DNA of 6,277 nt from Pseudomonadota bacterium (GTDB lineage: Bacteria > Pseudomonadota > Gammaproteobacteria > SZUA-229): positions 1 to 6,277 of the forward strand of contig DAOVJH010000089.1 in assembly GCA_030673345.1 (NCBI GenBank). The letters run 5' to 3'. The translations under genes and the position numbers were made by a program. The notes beneath the pieces are model-generated. The model was not told the DNA's origin, did no database searches, and saw only the letters and a program-made list of their open reading frames with translations. Shown here in pieces: positions 1 through 6,277 of this stretch (position 1 is the first letter of the stretch; each line of letters opens with the position of its first letter).

Positions 1-1316
1 AAAAATGCGGACGTTACATACGAGGCAAAGACGCCGGCAAAGACTCGTTTGGTTCCGTCGATTGCTGATTCAAGTGATGATTTACCTTTATTGTATTCAT
101 GGGCGATGCTCTCTGAAAGCACGATGGCATCATCCATCAGGATACCGATCGCCATCAATAAGGCGATCATCGAAATCATGTTGATGGTGACGCCGAACAT
201 CACCATCATCGCCAGGCCGCCAAGAAATGAGATCGGTAATCCCAGGGCAACCCAGAATGTATAACGCCAGTTAAAAAACAGGAACAGTGCGAGCGTTGCC
301 AGTATTAATCCCTGCCAGGCATTCTTTATTAACAATCTGAGGCGGTCACTCACGATCGAGGCTTTATTCTGCGTGATCGTAAGTCGGGTACTCTCTGGCA
401 GGATTCTATTTTCTGCTTCGACAAAATCGCTCAGAACATCAAAAACTTTTAACGTATCGTCAGTGGTGTTTTTACTGATTATCAATAAACCGGCAGGGAT
501 ACCGTTGAGTTCGATACGCTCTTCCCGTTTTTCAAACTTGTCTTCAATTCGTGCGATGTCGCCCAACCTGATCTCACCGCCACCCGGTGAATTCAGAAAT
601 ACCAGGTCCGCTAATTCTTCGGCCGTCCTGCGAACATTATCAAAGCGGATCTGATATGAAGTCTCTTTGCTCTCCAGTAAACCCGCAGGCAGTTCCAGCG
701 CCTGCGTTGCGATCAGGCCGGCTATATCCTGCACACTTAACTGGTATTTGAGCAGATTGTCCGGGGCGATCAGTACCTGGAGCTGATGCGTAGAAAAACC
801 GCCGACTGTGACGATCGGAATCTGAGGGATGGCGAGCAACTTGTTGCGATAGGATTCTGTCAGCGCTTTCAGTTCTGTCGTGGTCAGATTTTCGGATGTG
901 ATGGCGACATTGGCAACCAGGCTGGTACGTCCCAGCTGCTGGATAATGGCATCTTCTGTTTCATCAGGGAAATCTGAAACGCCATCTATCGCCGCTTTGA
1001 TATCGTCGTAGAAGGCATCAATGTTTCCGGCTTCGTGCATCTCCAGCGTAAAGATTGCCACGTTGTCTCTGGCATCACACTTCTGTTCATACAAAAAACT
1101 GATGCCGTCTGTGGCATCTTCGAGGCGGTTGCAGATACCATCTTCAACATCGGCGGGATTTGCCCCGGGGTAAGCCATGGTCACTTTTACTTTACTTGGA
1201 TCAAGCAGAGGGAAAGATTCTTTGTTTAGATTTGTTAACGAGAATAAACCGATAGCAATAATTGCCATCATCAGGATATTGCCGGCAGTCGGGTGCTCCG
1301 TGAAGTAGCGGATCAT
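1..1316 (-). CDS. RND-family efflux permease, N-terminal 438 residues (3' end beyond window)
   Basis: This is an inner-membrane proton-driven pump subunit that would work with the adjacent adaptor and an outer-membrane channel. The frame is open from ATG at 1316 to the left edge with no stop, so the C-terminal part is missing only because the window ends; full-length family members are about 1,000 residues. Visible parts in order are: TM1 (about 13-29); the first periplasmic porter domain (about 30-330), including AYPGANPADVEDGICNRLED around 48-67 and PGGGEIRLGDIARIED around 244-259; TM2 and TM3 (about 333-375); and TM4 (about 378-402) with GILMDDAIVLSESI. Asp395 and Asp396 match the paired aspartates of the RND proton relay. 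The start is firm because it overlaps the adaptor stop as TAATG, implying coupled translation. The porter domain has two cysteines, Cys62 and Cys80. It belongs to the HAE/multidrug-like branch rather than a recognised metal pump, and the substrate is unknown. Confidence 0.93.
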   Translation of the reverse strand, partial: MIRYFTEHPTAGNILMMAIIAIGLFSLTNLNKESFPLLDPSKVKVTMAYPGANPADVEDGICNRLEDATDGISFLYEQKCDARDNVAIFTLEMHEAGNIDAFYDDIKAAIDGVSDFPDETEDAIIQQLGRTSLVANVAITSENLTTTELKALTESYRNKLLAIPQIPIVTVGGFSTHQLQVLIAPDNLLKYQLSVQDIAGLIATQALELPAGLLESKETSYQIRFDNVRRTAEELADLVFLNSPGGGEIRLGDIARIEDKFEKREERIELNGIPAGLLIISKNTTDDTLKVFDVLSDFVEAENRILPESTRLTITQNKASIVSDRLRLLIKNAWQGLILATLALFLFFNWRYTFWVALGLPISFLGGLAMMVMFGVTINMISMIALLMAIGILMDDAIVLSESIAHEYNKGKSSLESAIDGTKRVFAGVFASYVTSAF

Positions 1317-2752
1317 TACTGGCTGCCCGTATCCGACTTCAGGTCCGACTTCATGTTCAGGTCGCCTACTGCCGTCTGTCTAAGCTGTTTCGCATACGCT
1401 ACCGCCGGTATGACTTTTAATGGCATGCCTTCCATCACTGGAACGACATCACTGATAATAACTTTTTCACCTGTTTTCAGGCCAGCATCTTCTGACCCTG
1501 CATCTTCCGAACCGGCAAGAACGACCATATCACCCTGTGTAAATAAAATATTCACCGGCCGAATACTCAAAGTGTTTTCATCAGTGGCAACATAAACGCG
1601 TCCTTGATGGACCGCTTTACGTGGTAAGACCAGGGCTGGTCTGACAGGTGCAAAAAATTCAACAGACGTGTACATGCCTTTTAATAATGGTGGACGTTTG
1701 CCGGGGATAATTCCTTCGTAGGGTTTATCTACCGCCACCACCAGCCCCAGAGTATCACGCGTGGGATCAACCGATTCGCTCAGGTAAAGAAGTGTGCCAT
1801 CCCATACGGTCAGCTGACTGTTATCACCGACTAACCGAACGCGTGCCTCAAGATTCATGCTTGATAACGCTGCCTGTAGAACCACAGGTTCCTGCAAGTC
1901 TATCCTGGCATCTTCAATAAATCGTAAGCCGGTAACCAACGGGCGAAACTGCCTGGTAGAAAGGTGTGCGTTAATCTCTACTGCCTGTATTCCCAGCGCT
2001 TCAAACAACATGCTGCCCGCCTGCACGAACTCGCCTTTCTCGACAGAAACAGCTCCGATACGGGCGTCAAAAGGCAAACGAACCTCTGTTCTTCCCAATG
2101 TATCCTGGCTCTTATCGACCTGGCTTTTAGATTGTTTTATCTGCGCCTTGATCGCGTTTCTTCGACTGGCAAAACTGGCCAGCTTGCCTTCGATATCCTG
2201 CAGCTGTTGCCGTAGCGCCAATACTTTTTGTTTTTCTTTATCCAGCGCTGACTGGGAGATTATGCCTTTGTCCTTCAGTGCTTTAATACGTTCCTGTTCT
2301 TTAAGTTCTACATTCAGATTTTTCTGTACGATAGCAAGCGCATCCTTAGCGCTCTTCTCTTCCACTTTTAGCTGTGCCAGCGACGACTGGCTATTCACCA
2401 GCGCAGCTTTACTTTCGGTTAATGAAAATTCAAATGTGGTCGGTTCGATACGCAGCACGACCGTGTCCTTTGGAAGACTTGCGCCTTTTTTTAGATCAGC
2501 GTGCATAAAACTGACCTTGCCGCTTACTTCAGATTTGGTATTGAGGAGAACAGCCGGTTCAACATTGCCAAACGCCATCGCCCTGGCGCGAAAAGGTATT
2601 TTCTCAGCCGTAATTACTTCGACCGCTTTAACGGGGTAACCGGCCTCCTGATGTTCGATCGGTGTTTTTGTTTTTACCAAAAACACGACGATCGCTATCG
2701 ATACAAATAAGATTAATGGTAAAACAAAAAAGTTTTGAAGGTATTTTTTCAT
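1316..2752 (-). CDS. RND efflux periplasmic adaptor (membrane fusion protein, HlyD/AcrA family)
   Basis: This 478-residue adaptor links an inner-membrane RND pump to an outer-membrane channel. It starts with a short basic end and a hydrophobic segment (about 8-26). There is no cysteine in the protein, so it is not a lipoprotein and is probably anchored by this helix. A split biotinyl/lipoyl-like domain (about 72-105 and 225-255, the second half with LPFDARIGAVSVEKGEFVQAG) flanks a long alpha-helical hairpin (about 108-220). At the hairpin turn R155, L159 and S166 have the R-x3-L-x6-S spacing of the AcrA RLS motif that contacts TolC-type channels. Beta-barrel and membrane-proximal domains follow (about 256-450), then a hydrophilic tail with a KSDLKSD repeat. 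The start is ATG at 2752; a nearby upstream ATG runs at once into a stop, and the ribosome site is weak. The gene overlaps the permease by one base (TAATG). An internal SEDAG duplication lies at 415-424. Confidence 0.93.
   Translation of the reverse strand: MKKYLQNFFVLPLILFVSIAIVVFLVKTKTPIEHQEAGYPVKAVEVITAEKIPFRARAMAFGNVEPAVLLNTKSEVSGKVSFMHADLKKGASLPKDTVVLRIEPTTFEFSLTESKAALVNSQSSLAQLKVEEKSAKDALAIVQKNLNVELKEQERIKALKDKGIISQSALDKEKQKVLALRQQLQDIEGKLASFASRRNAIKAQIKQSKSQVDKSQDTLGRTEVRLPFDARIGAVSVEKGEFVQAGSMLFEALGIQAVEINAHLSTRQFRPLVTGLRFIEDARIDLQEPVVLQAALSSMNLEARVRLVGDNSQLTVWDGTLLYLSESVDPTRDTLGLVVAVDKPYEGIIPGKRPPLLKGMYTSVEFFAPVRPALVLPRKAVHQGRVYVATDENTLSIRPVNILFTQGDMVVLAGSEDAGSEDAGLKTGEKVIISDVVPVMEGMPLKVIPAVAYAKQLRQTAVGDLNMKSDLKSDTGSQ
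1484..1513 (-). repeat. Imperfect 15-base tandem duplication inside the adaptor gene
   Basis: Two adjacent 15-base units (1484-1498 and 1499-1513) encode a doubled GSEDA (residues 414-418 and 419-423), giving the local peptide AGSEDAGSEDAGLK. The copies differ at a few, mostly synonymous, positions, so the duplication is in frame and not brand new. It sits in the C-terminal membrane-proximal region, in what looks like a surface loop, and probably does little beyond lengthening that loop. Confidence 0.75.
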
Positions 2753-2835
2753 GGTTTTTCACATTATTAATGATGTATTAACGACAGAAACTAATATATC
2801 GGTTATCAATAGCTCAGGTATTTTAAAACAGACCG
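2753..2835 (-). other. 83-base AT-rich spacer between the complex I-like genes and the efflux pair; possible regulatory dyad
   Basis: This is the only real non-coding stretch in the window and is clearly richer in A and T than its flanks. It contains a short inverted repeat, TTAAT-GATGT-ATTAA, at 2767-2781, about 15 bases upstream of the adaptor start, which could be an operator for an efflux regulator. The arms are only 5 bases and AT-rich, so chance is a fair explanation. I found no convincing paired -35/-10 boxes and no GC-rich hairpin with a T-run that would end transcription after the upstream gene. Read-through from the complex I-like operon is therefore possible. No regulator gene is visible next to it. 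Confidence 0.3.
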
Positions 2836-4329
2836 CTATGGCTTCAGATGGTTCACCCAATCCTGAGTGGACACATCGATCATGTCCAGTACACCCGCCG
2901 GGTAAAAACCTGCGATAAGAATCAACACTGCGAACATCCCGATGATAAAGAACTCACGGGTCTGCAGGTCTACTGACTGCGCGACGGCAGCGTTGGTAAC
3001 CGGACCAAAAAACGCCTTGCGGTAGATGGAAACAAAATAAGCCGCACCGAGAATGACAGCGACAAGCGCAGCAAGGCCAGCGCCGGTGTGCGTGGTGATC
3101 GCTGAGTACAAGATCAAAAACTCAGCAGGGAAACCGCTGGTACCGGGTATACCCATAGAAGCGAGACCGAACAACAAAAAGAAAGTCGCCAGTTTAGGCA
3201 TGGATCTGGCCGCGCCACCAAGACTGATGACATCAGTGGAACCGATACGGTGATGCAGTAAACCGGTAATCAGGAACAGTCCGCTGGCGACAACAACGAA
3301 GTTAAGCAGCTGAAAGATTGCTCCCTGTATGCCCTGCTGTGTAAATGAAGCGATACCCAGCAAAACCAGCCCGACGTGACTGATACTGGAGAATGCCAGC
3401 ATACGCCTGAGATTAGTTTGCGCCATGGCCGCGACTGCGCCGTAGACTATTCCGATAGCCCCTAATGTGGCCAGCAGCCAGGCAAATTCCTGCGCTGCCT
3501 GAGGCGCCAGCGGCACGACATAACGTATCACACCATAAGCGCCCAGCTTCAGACCTACGATAGTCGCCGTTACTGACACCGGTCCCTGCATCGCCATCAA
3601 AGGCAACCAGGTATGCAGCGGTACAACCGGAATCTTGAAAGCAAACCCCAGCAACAACAGCAGGAACACCTGCTTCTGAATATCCAGTGGCAGCGGTGTA
3701 CTCAGCCACGTCAGATAATCAAAAGTCAGGCCGCCAGGTAAACTGCCGGCCATCTCTGCATGACTGAATGCGAGCAGCACGAAACCGAAGATTAGCGGAA
3801 GCCCGCCAGCGAGCATGAACAGGAGGTACTTCACCGCGGCAAAACGCCGGTTTGGCCCCACCCCCCAGAAACTGACCAGAAAATAAATCGGGATCAGGGT
3901 CATCTCCCAGAACAGCATAAACAGGATGCCGTCCAGTGCACAGAAGATACCCAGGGTAGCGCTCTCCAGCAATAACATCAGCGAAAAATACAGCCGCTGC
4001 ATATGTGTCACCGAACGCCATGAACTGAGAATCACACCGATAAACAGTATGACGGTTAACGGCAGAAACAGCACCGAGAGGCCATCGACACCGACCTGAT
4101 ACTGGGCATTGATAGACGGTATCCACTGCGCCTGTTCGACCAGCTGAAACCCTGAAACATCGGCATCAAACTGAAATAATACCGTCATCGAAAGCAGCAG
4201 GTCTGCAATAGCGGTCGCCAGAGCAATCCAGCGTGCATGAGCCGCATTTGGCCACAACCAGATCAATGCGCCGCCGACTGGCAGCGTGATGATCAACAGA
4301 CTGAGTAATGGAAAATTCGCTTCTGTCAT
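2836..4329 (-). CDS. nuoM: NuoM-type proton-translocating subunit of a complex I-like enzyme (canonical copy)
   Basis: This 497-residue polytopic protein (about 14 membrane helices) has the proton-conducting antiporter fold of NuoM/NdhD, close to the usual NuoM length. All key charged positions are present: Glu142 in TM5 (FWEMTLIPIYF), Lys232 in TM7 (FKIPVVPLHTWLP), Lys261 in TM8 (GLKLGAYG), His318 (AFSSISHVG) and Glu403 in the broken TM12 (GTSGFPAEFLIL). These correspond to E. coli NuoM E144, K234, K265 and E407, so this copy should be pump-competent. One oddity is that the DAH-x2-AP stretch that normally follows HxWLP is replaced by LMAMQGPVS, and the gap to Lys261 is about two residues shorter than I recall for E. 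coli. It starts at ATG 4329, 11 bases after the stop of the upstream paralogue, with only a weak ribosome site (AAGTG). It is the last gene of the group: no NuoN follows. NdhD-like or NDH-1MS-type roles are alternatives. Confidence 0.9.
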   Translation of the reverse strand: MTEANFPLLSLLIITLPVGGALIWLWPNAAHARWIALATAIADLLLSMTVLFQFDADVSGFQLVEQAQWIPSINAQYQVGVDGLSVLFLPLTVILFIGVILSSWRSVTHMQRLYFSLMLLLESATLGIFCALDGILFMLFWEMTLIPIYFLVSFWGVGPNRRFAAVKYLLFMLAGGLPLIFGFVLLAFSHAEMAGSLPGGLTFDYLTWLSTPLPLDIQKQVFLLLLLGFAFKIPVVPLHTWLPLMAMQGPVSVTATIVGLKLGAYGVIRYVVPLAPQAAQEFAWLLATLGAIGIVYGAVAAMAQTNLRRMLAFSSISHVGLVLLGIASFTQQGIQGAIFQLLNFVVVASGLFLITGLLHHRIGSTDVISLGGAARSMPKLATFFLLFGLASMGIPGTSGFPAEFLILYSAITTHTGAGLAALVAVILGAAYFVSIYRKAFFGPVTNAAVAQSVDLQTREFFIIGMFAVLILIAGFYPAGVLDMIDVSTQDWVNHLKP

Positions 4330-4340
4330 GACTGCACTTA

Positions 4341-5852
4341 CTAATGTCCCGTGTTGCTCGAATAAAGATTGTTCAGCGGTTCGAGTGACTTATCGATCAG
4401 GTTAAGCCACGGCTCGGAATAAAAACCCAGCCCCAGTAACACAGCGATAAAGATGCCAGCGATAAACACTTCGGTACTCAGGGTCGTGGTCGCTTTGACA
4501 CGCAGGCTGGCGTTCTCCGATTGAGACAGGAAAACACGCTGGAATGCCCACAGCAGAAAACCTGCCGCCATCACGTTACCCAATGCTGCGCCGATAGTGA
4601 CCAGCGTACCAAAACTATCGATCGAACCTTCCATCACCAGGTGTGCGGCATCGAAACCTGGCGTTCCCGGCATACCGACGATAGCAAGACCAGCGACCAG
4701 GAAGGCCATCGCGACCACCGGCATGTGATCAAAAAGACCACCGAGCTGTGGCAGGCGAGTGGTTCCGGTACGCTGATATATCAGGCCCGTCATAAAGAAC
4801 AGGCCGGCGATCGCCAGACCGAAGTTGATCGTCAGCAGGATACTGCCCTGCAATGCCATCGGGTGCAGACTCAACAGACCGATCATAACGAGACCAGTGT
4901 GACTGATTACCGCATAAGCCAGAAGCCGTCGAAGATTATCCTGCATCATCGCCAGCAGTGCAGCATAGAAAATACCGGCAACGGCCAGCACCAGTAAAAA
5001 GGTCTGCCAGTGCAACACCGCATCAGGCAGTAACGGATAAACAAATCGCAGGATACCGTAAAGACCGGTCTTGATACCCAGCAACAAAATAGGCGCTACC
5101 GCGATAGTGCCATGTTCGACCGCCAGCGGTAACCAGCCATGCAATGGAAACAGCGGGATGCGTACCGCCAGCCCGTAGAACAGCAGGAAGAAGATCCAGC
5201 TCTGATAAACCGGCAGGATCGGAACACTCTGCAGATCGATCAGATCAAACGACCAGACACGGTGTACTTCCGCATATTGCCAGCCCAGCAGCAGGGTACC
5301 GATCAGCATCAGCAACAGACCGCTGCCCATGAACTGCAGGTAACGTGTAAAAGCCGTATCCTTATTCGGTGATGTCGCCCAGCGCCATAACAGGTAACCG
5401 AGCAGGATGAACTGTATGAATGAAATGAAAACAAACCACAACAGGTTCATGGTGACAAACATCGCGATCAGACACGCCTGGGTACCAAGCACCGTCGCCT
5501 GAAACCGGTTCTGCGGCGACAGCCCGCGCAGCGGCCCATAGAGCGAAGCGATCAGGATTAAAAAATTCGTTAATAACAGGAACAGTACCGAGATACCATC
5601 GACCGCCGCATGGTAGTCCAACGGACCATAGATATTGACAAATTCACCAAACTGGAATGCAGAGATATCCTGGTCGTACTGCAGATAAAGGTAGATAGCC
5701 AGCACCAGTTCCATGCTGGTGATCGCCAGTGCAGCAAGCACCGCCGAGCGGTTACCCACGAAACGGGCGATCAACAATCCGGCGAACGGCAGCAACTGCA
5801 TGACCGCCAGAATAGGGAAAGATATTTGCGTGTGCCAGTCGATCACGTGCAT
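4341..5852 (-). CDS. Divergent NuoM-type paralogue lacking key proton-path residues
   Basis: This protein of about 503 residues has the same antiporter fold and about 14 membrane helices. It aligns almost without gaps to the next gene, with motifs VDGISVLF, LHGWLPLA, QDNLRRLLAYAVISHTG and GMPGTPGF. Lys261 (GIKTGLYG) and His318 are kept. However, the TM5 glutamate is replaced by Phe145 (FVFISFIQFIL has no acidic residue), the TM7 lysine by Arg231 (AVRIPLFPLHG) and the TM12 glutamate by Ala403 (GFDAAHLVME, with new Asp401, His404 and Glu408 nearby). The frame is long and intact, so it is a maintained protein and not a pseudogene. I chose ATG 5852, whose A is also the last base of the NuoL TGA stop (TGATG). 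A GTG at 5891 would add 13 residues and a 40-base overlap and is less likely. It may be a structural spacer, an altered ion path or a partner for another activity; the function is not established. Confidence 0.85.
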   Translation of the reverse strand: MHVIDWHTQISFPILAVMQLLPFAGLLIARFVGNRSAVLAALAITSMELVLAIYLYLQYDQDISAFQFGEFVNIYGPLDYHAAVDGISVLFLLLTNFLILIASLYGPLRGLSPQNRFQATVLGTQACLIAMFVTMNLLWFVFISFIQFILLGYLLWRWATSPNKDTAFTRYLQFMGSGLLLMLIGTLLLGWQYAEVHRVWSFDLIDLQSVPILPVYQSWIFFLLFYGLAVRIPLFPLHGWLPLAVEHGTIAVAPILLLGIKTGLYGILRFVYPLLPDAVLHWQTFLLVLAVAGIFYAALLAMMQDNLRRLLAYAVISHTGLVMIGLLSLHPMALQGSILLTINFGLAIAGLFFMTGLIYQRTGTTRLPQLGGLFDHMPVVAMAFLVAGLAIVGMPGTPGFDAAHLVMEGSIDSFGTLVTIGAALGNVMAAGFLLWAFQRVFLSQSENASLRVKATTTLSTEVFIAGIFIAVLLGLGFYSEPWLNLIDKSLEPLNNLYSSNTGH

Positions 5853-5864
5853 CAGAATACTACC
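5850..5864 (-). promoter_or_regulatory. Coupled start site of the divergent NuoM-type gene (weak RBS plus TGATG overlap)
   Basis: The TGA stop of the NuoL-type gene (5854-5852) and the ATG of the next gene (5852-5850) share one base. A weak purine-rich GGTAG lies at 5864-5860, seven bases before the ATG. This arrangement supports re-initiation by ribosomes finishing NuoL and decides the start in favour of ATG 5852 over the in-frame GTG at 5891. Confidence 0.6.
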
Positions 5865-6277
5865 AACAGGGTCAACAGGATGATCAGCCACAGGTAACGG
5901 GGTCGGCTGAACAGGTAATCGATACGGATCAGATAAGCACCCAGTTTCTGCAGCACACTGATCAAACCGTCACCACTGCCCTTGAGCACTAATGACTCTT
6001 CGAACCAGTACAGCACGTTTGCGATCCGCTCCATCAGCCCACCCATAAAACCGCGCCCGACCATCATAGAAGTCTCTGGATCAATCAGGCCGCGCTTACG
6101 TTCTTCGTAATCGCTCAATGACGAAATAGAATCTACCTGCCCCGGCAGACCGACCACGCGATTGACGATACGCTCATCGAAATGATTCAGATCCTGGGCA
6201 AATAATGCCGTCGGTTTTACCGCAATCCAGTCGATGATATTGTCCAGCCACATCCGGTGCAGTGCAGCATTGAACAG
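5852..6277 (-). CDS. nuoL: NuoL-type subunit of a complex I-like enzyme, C-terminal 141 residues (5' end beyond window)
   Basis: The frame is open to the right edge (LFNAALHR precedes the first internal Met at 6253), so this is the tail of a longer gene and not a small gene starting at 6253. MWLDNIIDWIAVKP (local residues 9-22) resembles the start of the NuoL lateral amphipathic helix, where E. coli has FDWLYDKVFVKP. FDERIVNRVVG then continues the pattern. The last about 20 residues (RYLWLIILLTLLVVF) are a hydrophobic helix like the final NuoL TM16. Between them lies an unusually long, partly charged stretch (LSDYEERKRGLIDPETS) followed by a second amphipathic part (LMERIANVLYWFEESLV). From LDNIID to the end there are about 131 residues, against roughly 73 in E. 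coli NuoL as I remember it. It is the first visible gene of a coupled group with two NuoM-type genes. NdhF- or DabB-like relatives are alternatives, since the catalytic half is not visible. Confidence 0.8.
   Translation of the reverse strand: MFNAALHRMWLDNIIDWIAVKPTALFAQDLNHFDERIVNRVVGLPGQVDSISSLSDYEERKRGLIDPETSMMVGRGFMGGLMERIANVLYWFEESLVLKGSGDGLISVLQKLGAYLIRIDYLFSRPRYLWLIILLTLLVVF

Noticed and set aside
1857..2639. A 260-codon open frame on the plus strand opposite the adaptor gene
   Set aside because: It is antisense to a clearly recognisable adaptor protein. Its translation is a Ser/Cys/Leu-rich string with no family features, as expected for a shadow frame opposite the alpha-helical hairpin.
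3413..4126. Two minus-strand open frames (98 and 135 codons) overlapping the canonical NuoM-type gene
   Set aside because: They are in a different frame on the same strand as an intact NuoM with all key residues, and their translations have no membrane-helix pattern or known motif.
4521..4997. Plus-strand open frame of 158 codons rich in Gln, Thr and His
   Set aside because: It lies antisense to the divergent NuoM-type gene. Its biased composition reflects the reverse complement of hydrophobic membrane codons and shows no recognisable domain.
4341..5852. The divergent NuoM-type gene as a pseudogene
   Set aside because: The reading frame is full length, the membrane topology and several motifs (TM8 Lys, QDNLRRLLAY, ISH) are kept, and start and stop are well placed between coupled neighbours.
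5852..5891. GTG at 5891 as start of the divergent NuoM-type gene, adding 13 residues
   Set aside because: It would overlap NuoL by 40 bases and add a hydrophilic stretch with no match to the family. ATG at 5852 has a weak ribosome site and the common TGATG coupling.
5610..5897. Plus-strand open frame of 95 codons opposite the start of the divergent NuoM-type gene
   Set aside because: It is antisense to well-supported coding sequence, has low-complexity Gln/Arg/His-rich content and no homologous motif.
5852..6253. The 133-codon frame starting at 6253 as a stand-alone small gene
   Set aside because: The frame continues open to the window edge, and the sequence across the Met matches the run-in to a NuoL lateral helix, so it is the tail of a longer gene.

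Overview
The window is almost wall-to-wall coding on the minus strand, read from right to left. It holds two functional groups separated by one 83-base AT-rich spacer. The organism is most likely a Gram-negative bacterium, because it has an RND efflux pump with a periplasmic adaptor that carries a TolC-docking motif. A gammaproteobacterium is my guess from general protein style, but nothing in the window proves it. There are no RNA genes, insertion sequences, CRISPR arrays or phage genes.

Right part (2836-6277): three genes for antiporter-like membrane subunits of the respiratory complex I family, tightly packed. First is the C-terminal end of a NuoL-type subunit, cut by the window edge. It is followed by a divergent NuoM-type protein of about 503 residues and then a canonical NuoM-type protein of 497 residues. 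The NuoL stop and the next start share a base (TGATG), and the two NuoM-type genes are 11 bases apart, so this looks like one translationally coupled operon. It is not the usual nuoL-nuoM-nuoN order: there are two NuoM-type genes, and no NuoN follows. The 497-residue protein keeps all the charged residues of the proton path (E142, K232, K261, H318, E403). In the divergent paralogue three of these are replaced (the TM5 Glu by Phe145, Lys by Arg231, Glu by Ala403), while K261 and H318 remain. The NuoL tail is also much longer than normal between the start of its lateral helix and its last membrane helix. Together these suggest a rebuilt complex I-like membrane arm with an extra, possibly non-pumping or altered subunit. 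That system is the main point of interest here.

Left part (1-2752): an RND-type tripartite efflux pair. The membrane-fusion (adaptor) protein overlaps the inner-membrane RND permease by one base (TAATG); the permease runs off the left edge after 438 codons. The adaptor has the RLS motif used to dock on TolC-type channels, and the permease keeps the paired aspartates of TM4. The substrate cannot be read from the sequence. Whether this pair shares a transcript with the complex I-like genes is open: they are on the same strand and I see no terminator between them.
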